DNA of 6,301 nt from an uncultured Holophagaceae bacterium (GTDB lineage: Bacteria; Acidobacteriota; Holophagae; Holophagales; Holophagaceae). Position 1 is the stretch's first letter. The number at the start of each line of letters is the position of its first letter. Positions 6,229 through 6,301 of this stretch are shown in pieces. The position numbers were made by a program, and so were the translations under genes. The notes below the pieces were generated by a model, which worked only from the letters and a program-made list of their open reading frames with translations, was not told where the DNA came from and ran no database searches. Location of the stretch: positions 1 through 6,301 of the forward strand of contig CAIYNT010000276.1 of the NCBI GenBank assembly GCA_903927605.1. Direction: 5' to 3'.

Positions 6229-6301
<73 letters not shown>

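Overview
The window is a G+C-rich bacterial segment, judged by eye. It reads as the replication module of a mobile genetic element next to a tRNA-Pro gene. Apart from an insertion-sequence remnant at the left edge, every gene is on the minus strand, so the biological order runs from high to low coordinates. The host taxon cannot be fixed from sequence alone. The tRNA has a genome-encoded CCA end and the anticodon GGG.

Right edge (6027-6301): a tRNA-Pro(GGG) gene, cut by the window end so that its first four bases are missing. It is followed by a 13-bp hairpin that looks like its terminator, and then by about 160 bp with no recognisable gene. Next comes a 421-codon reading frame of unknown function (4761-6026), whose start is uncertain.

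Centre (1393-4645): a tightly packed operon. A small AlpA/excisionase-type helix-turn-helix protein overlaps the next gene by 4 bp. That gene encodes a 186-residue unrecognised protein ending in DDGIPF, the acidic-hydrophobic tip known from bacterial single-stranded DNA-binding proteins (SSB). Then comes a large protein combining a Toprim primase-type domain with a DUF3631 helicase-like ATPase domain, and finally a family A DNA polymerase that overlaps it by one base. A strong RNA hairpin sits between the SSB-tail gene and the likely primase start. Two inverted repeats sit in front of the helix-turn-helix gene.

Left edge (1-136): the polymerase stops just after motif A, so it lacks motifs B and C. 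The C-terminal end of an IS1595-family transposase abuts it on the opposite strand, stop codon against stop codon. The replication operon therefore appears to have been broken by insertion or rearrangement.

Taken together, a regulator, a possible ssDNA-binding or SSB-mimicking protein, a primase-helicase and a DNA polymerase would form a compact replication unit of the kind carried by plasmids, integrative elements or phage satellites. No integrase, capsid, toxin-antitoxin or CRISPR gene is visible. No gap above 300 bases lacks a gene.
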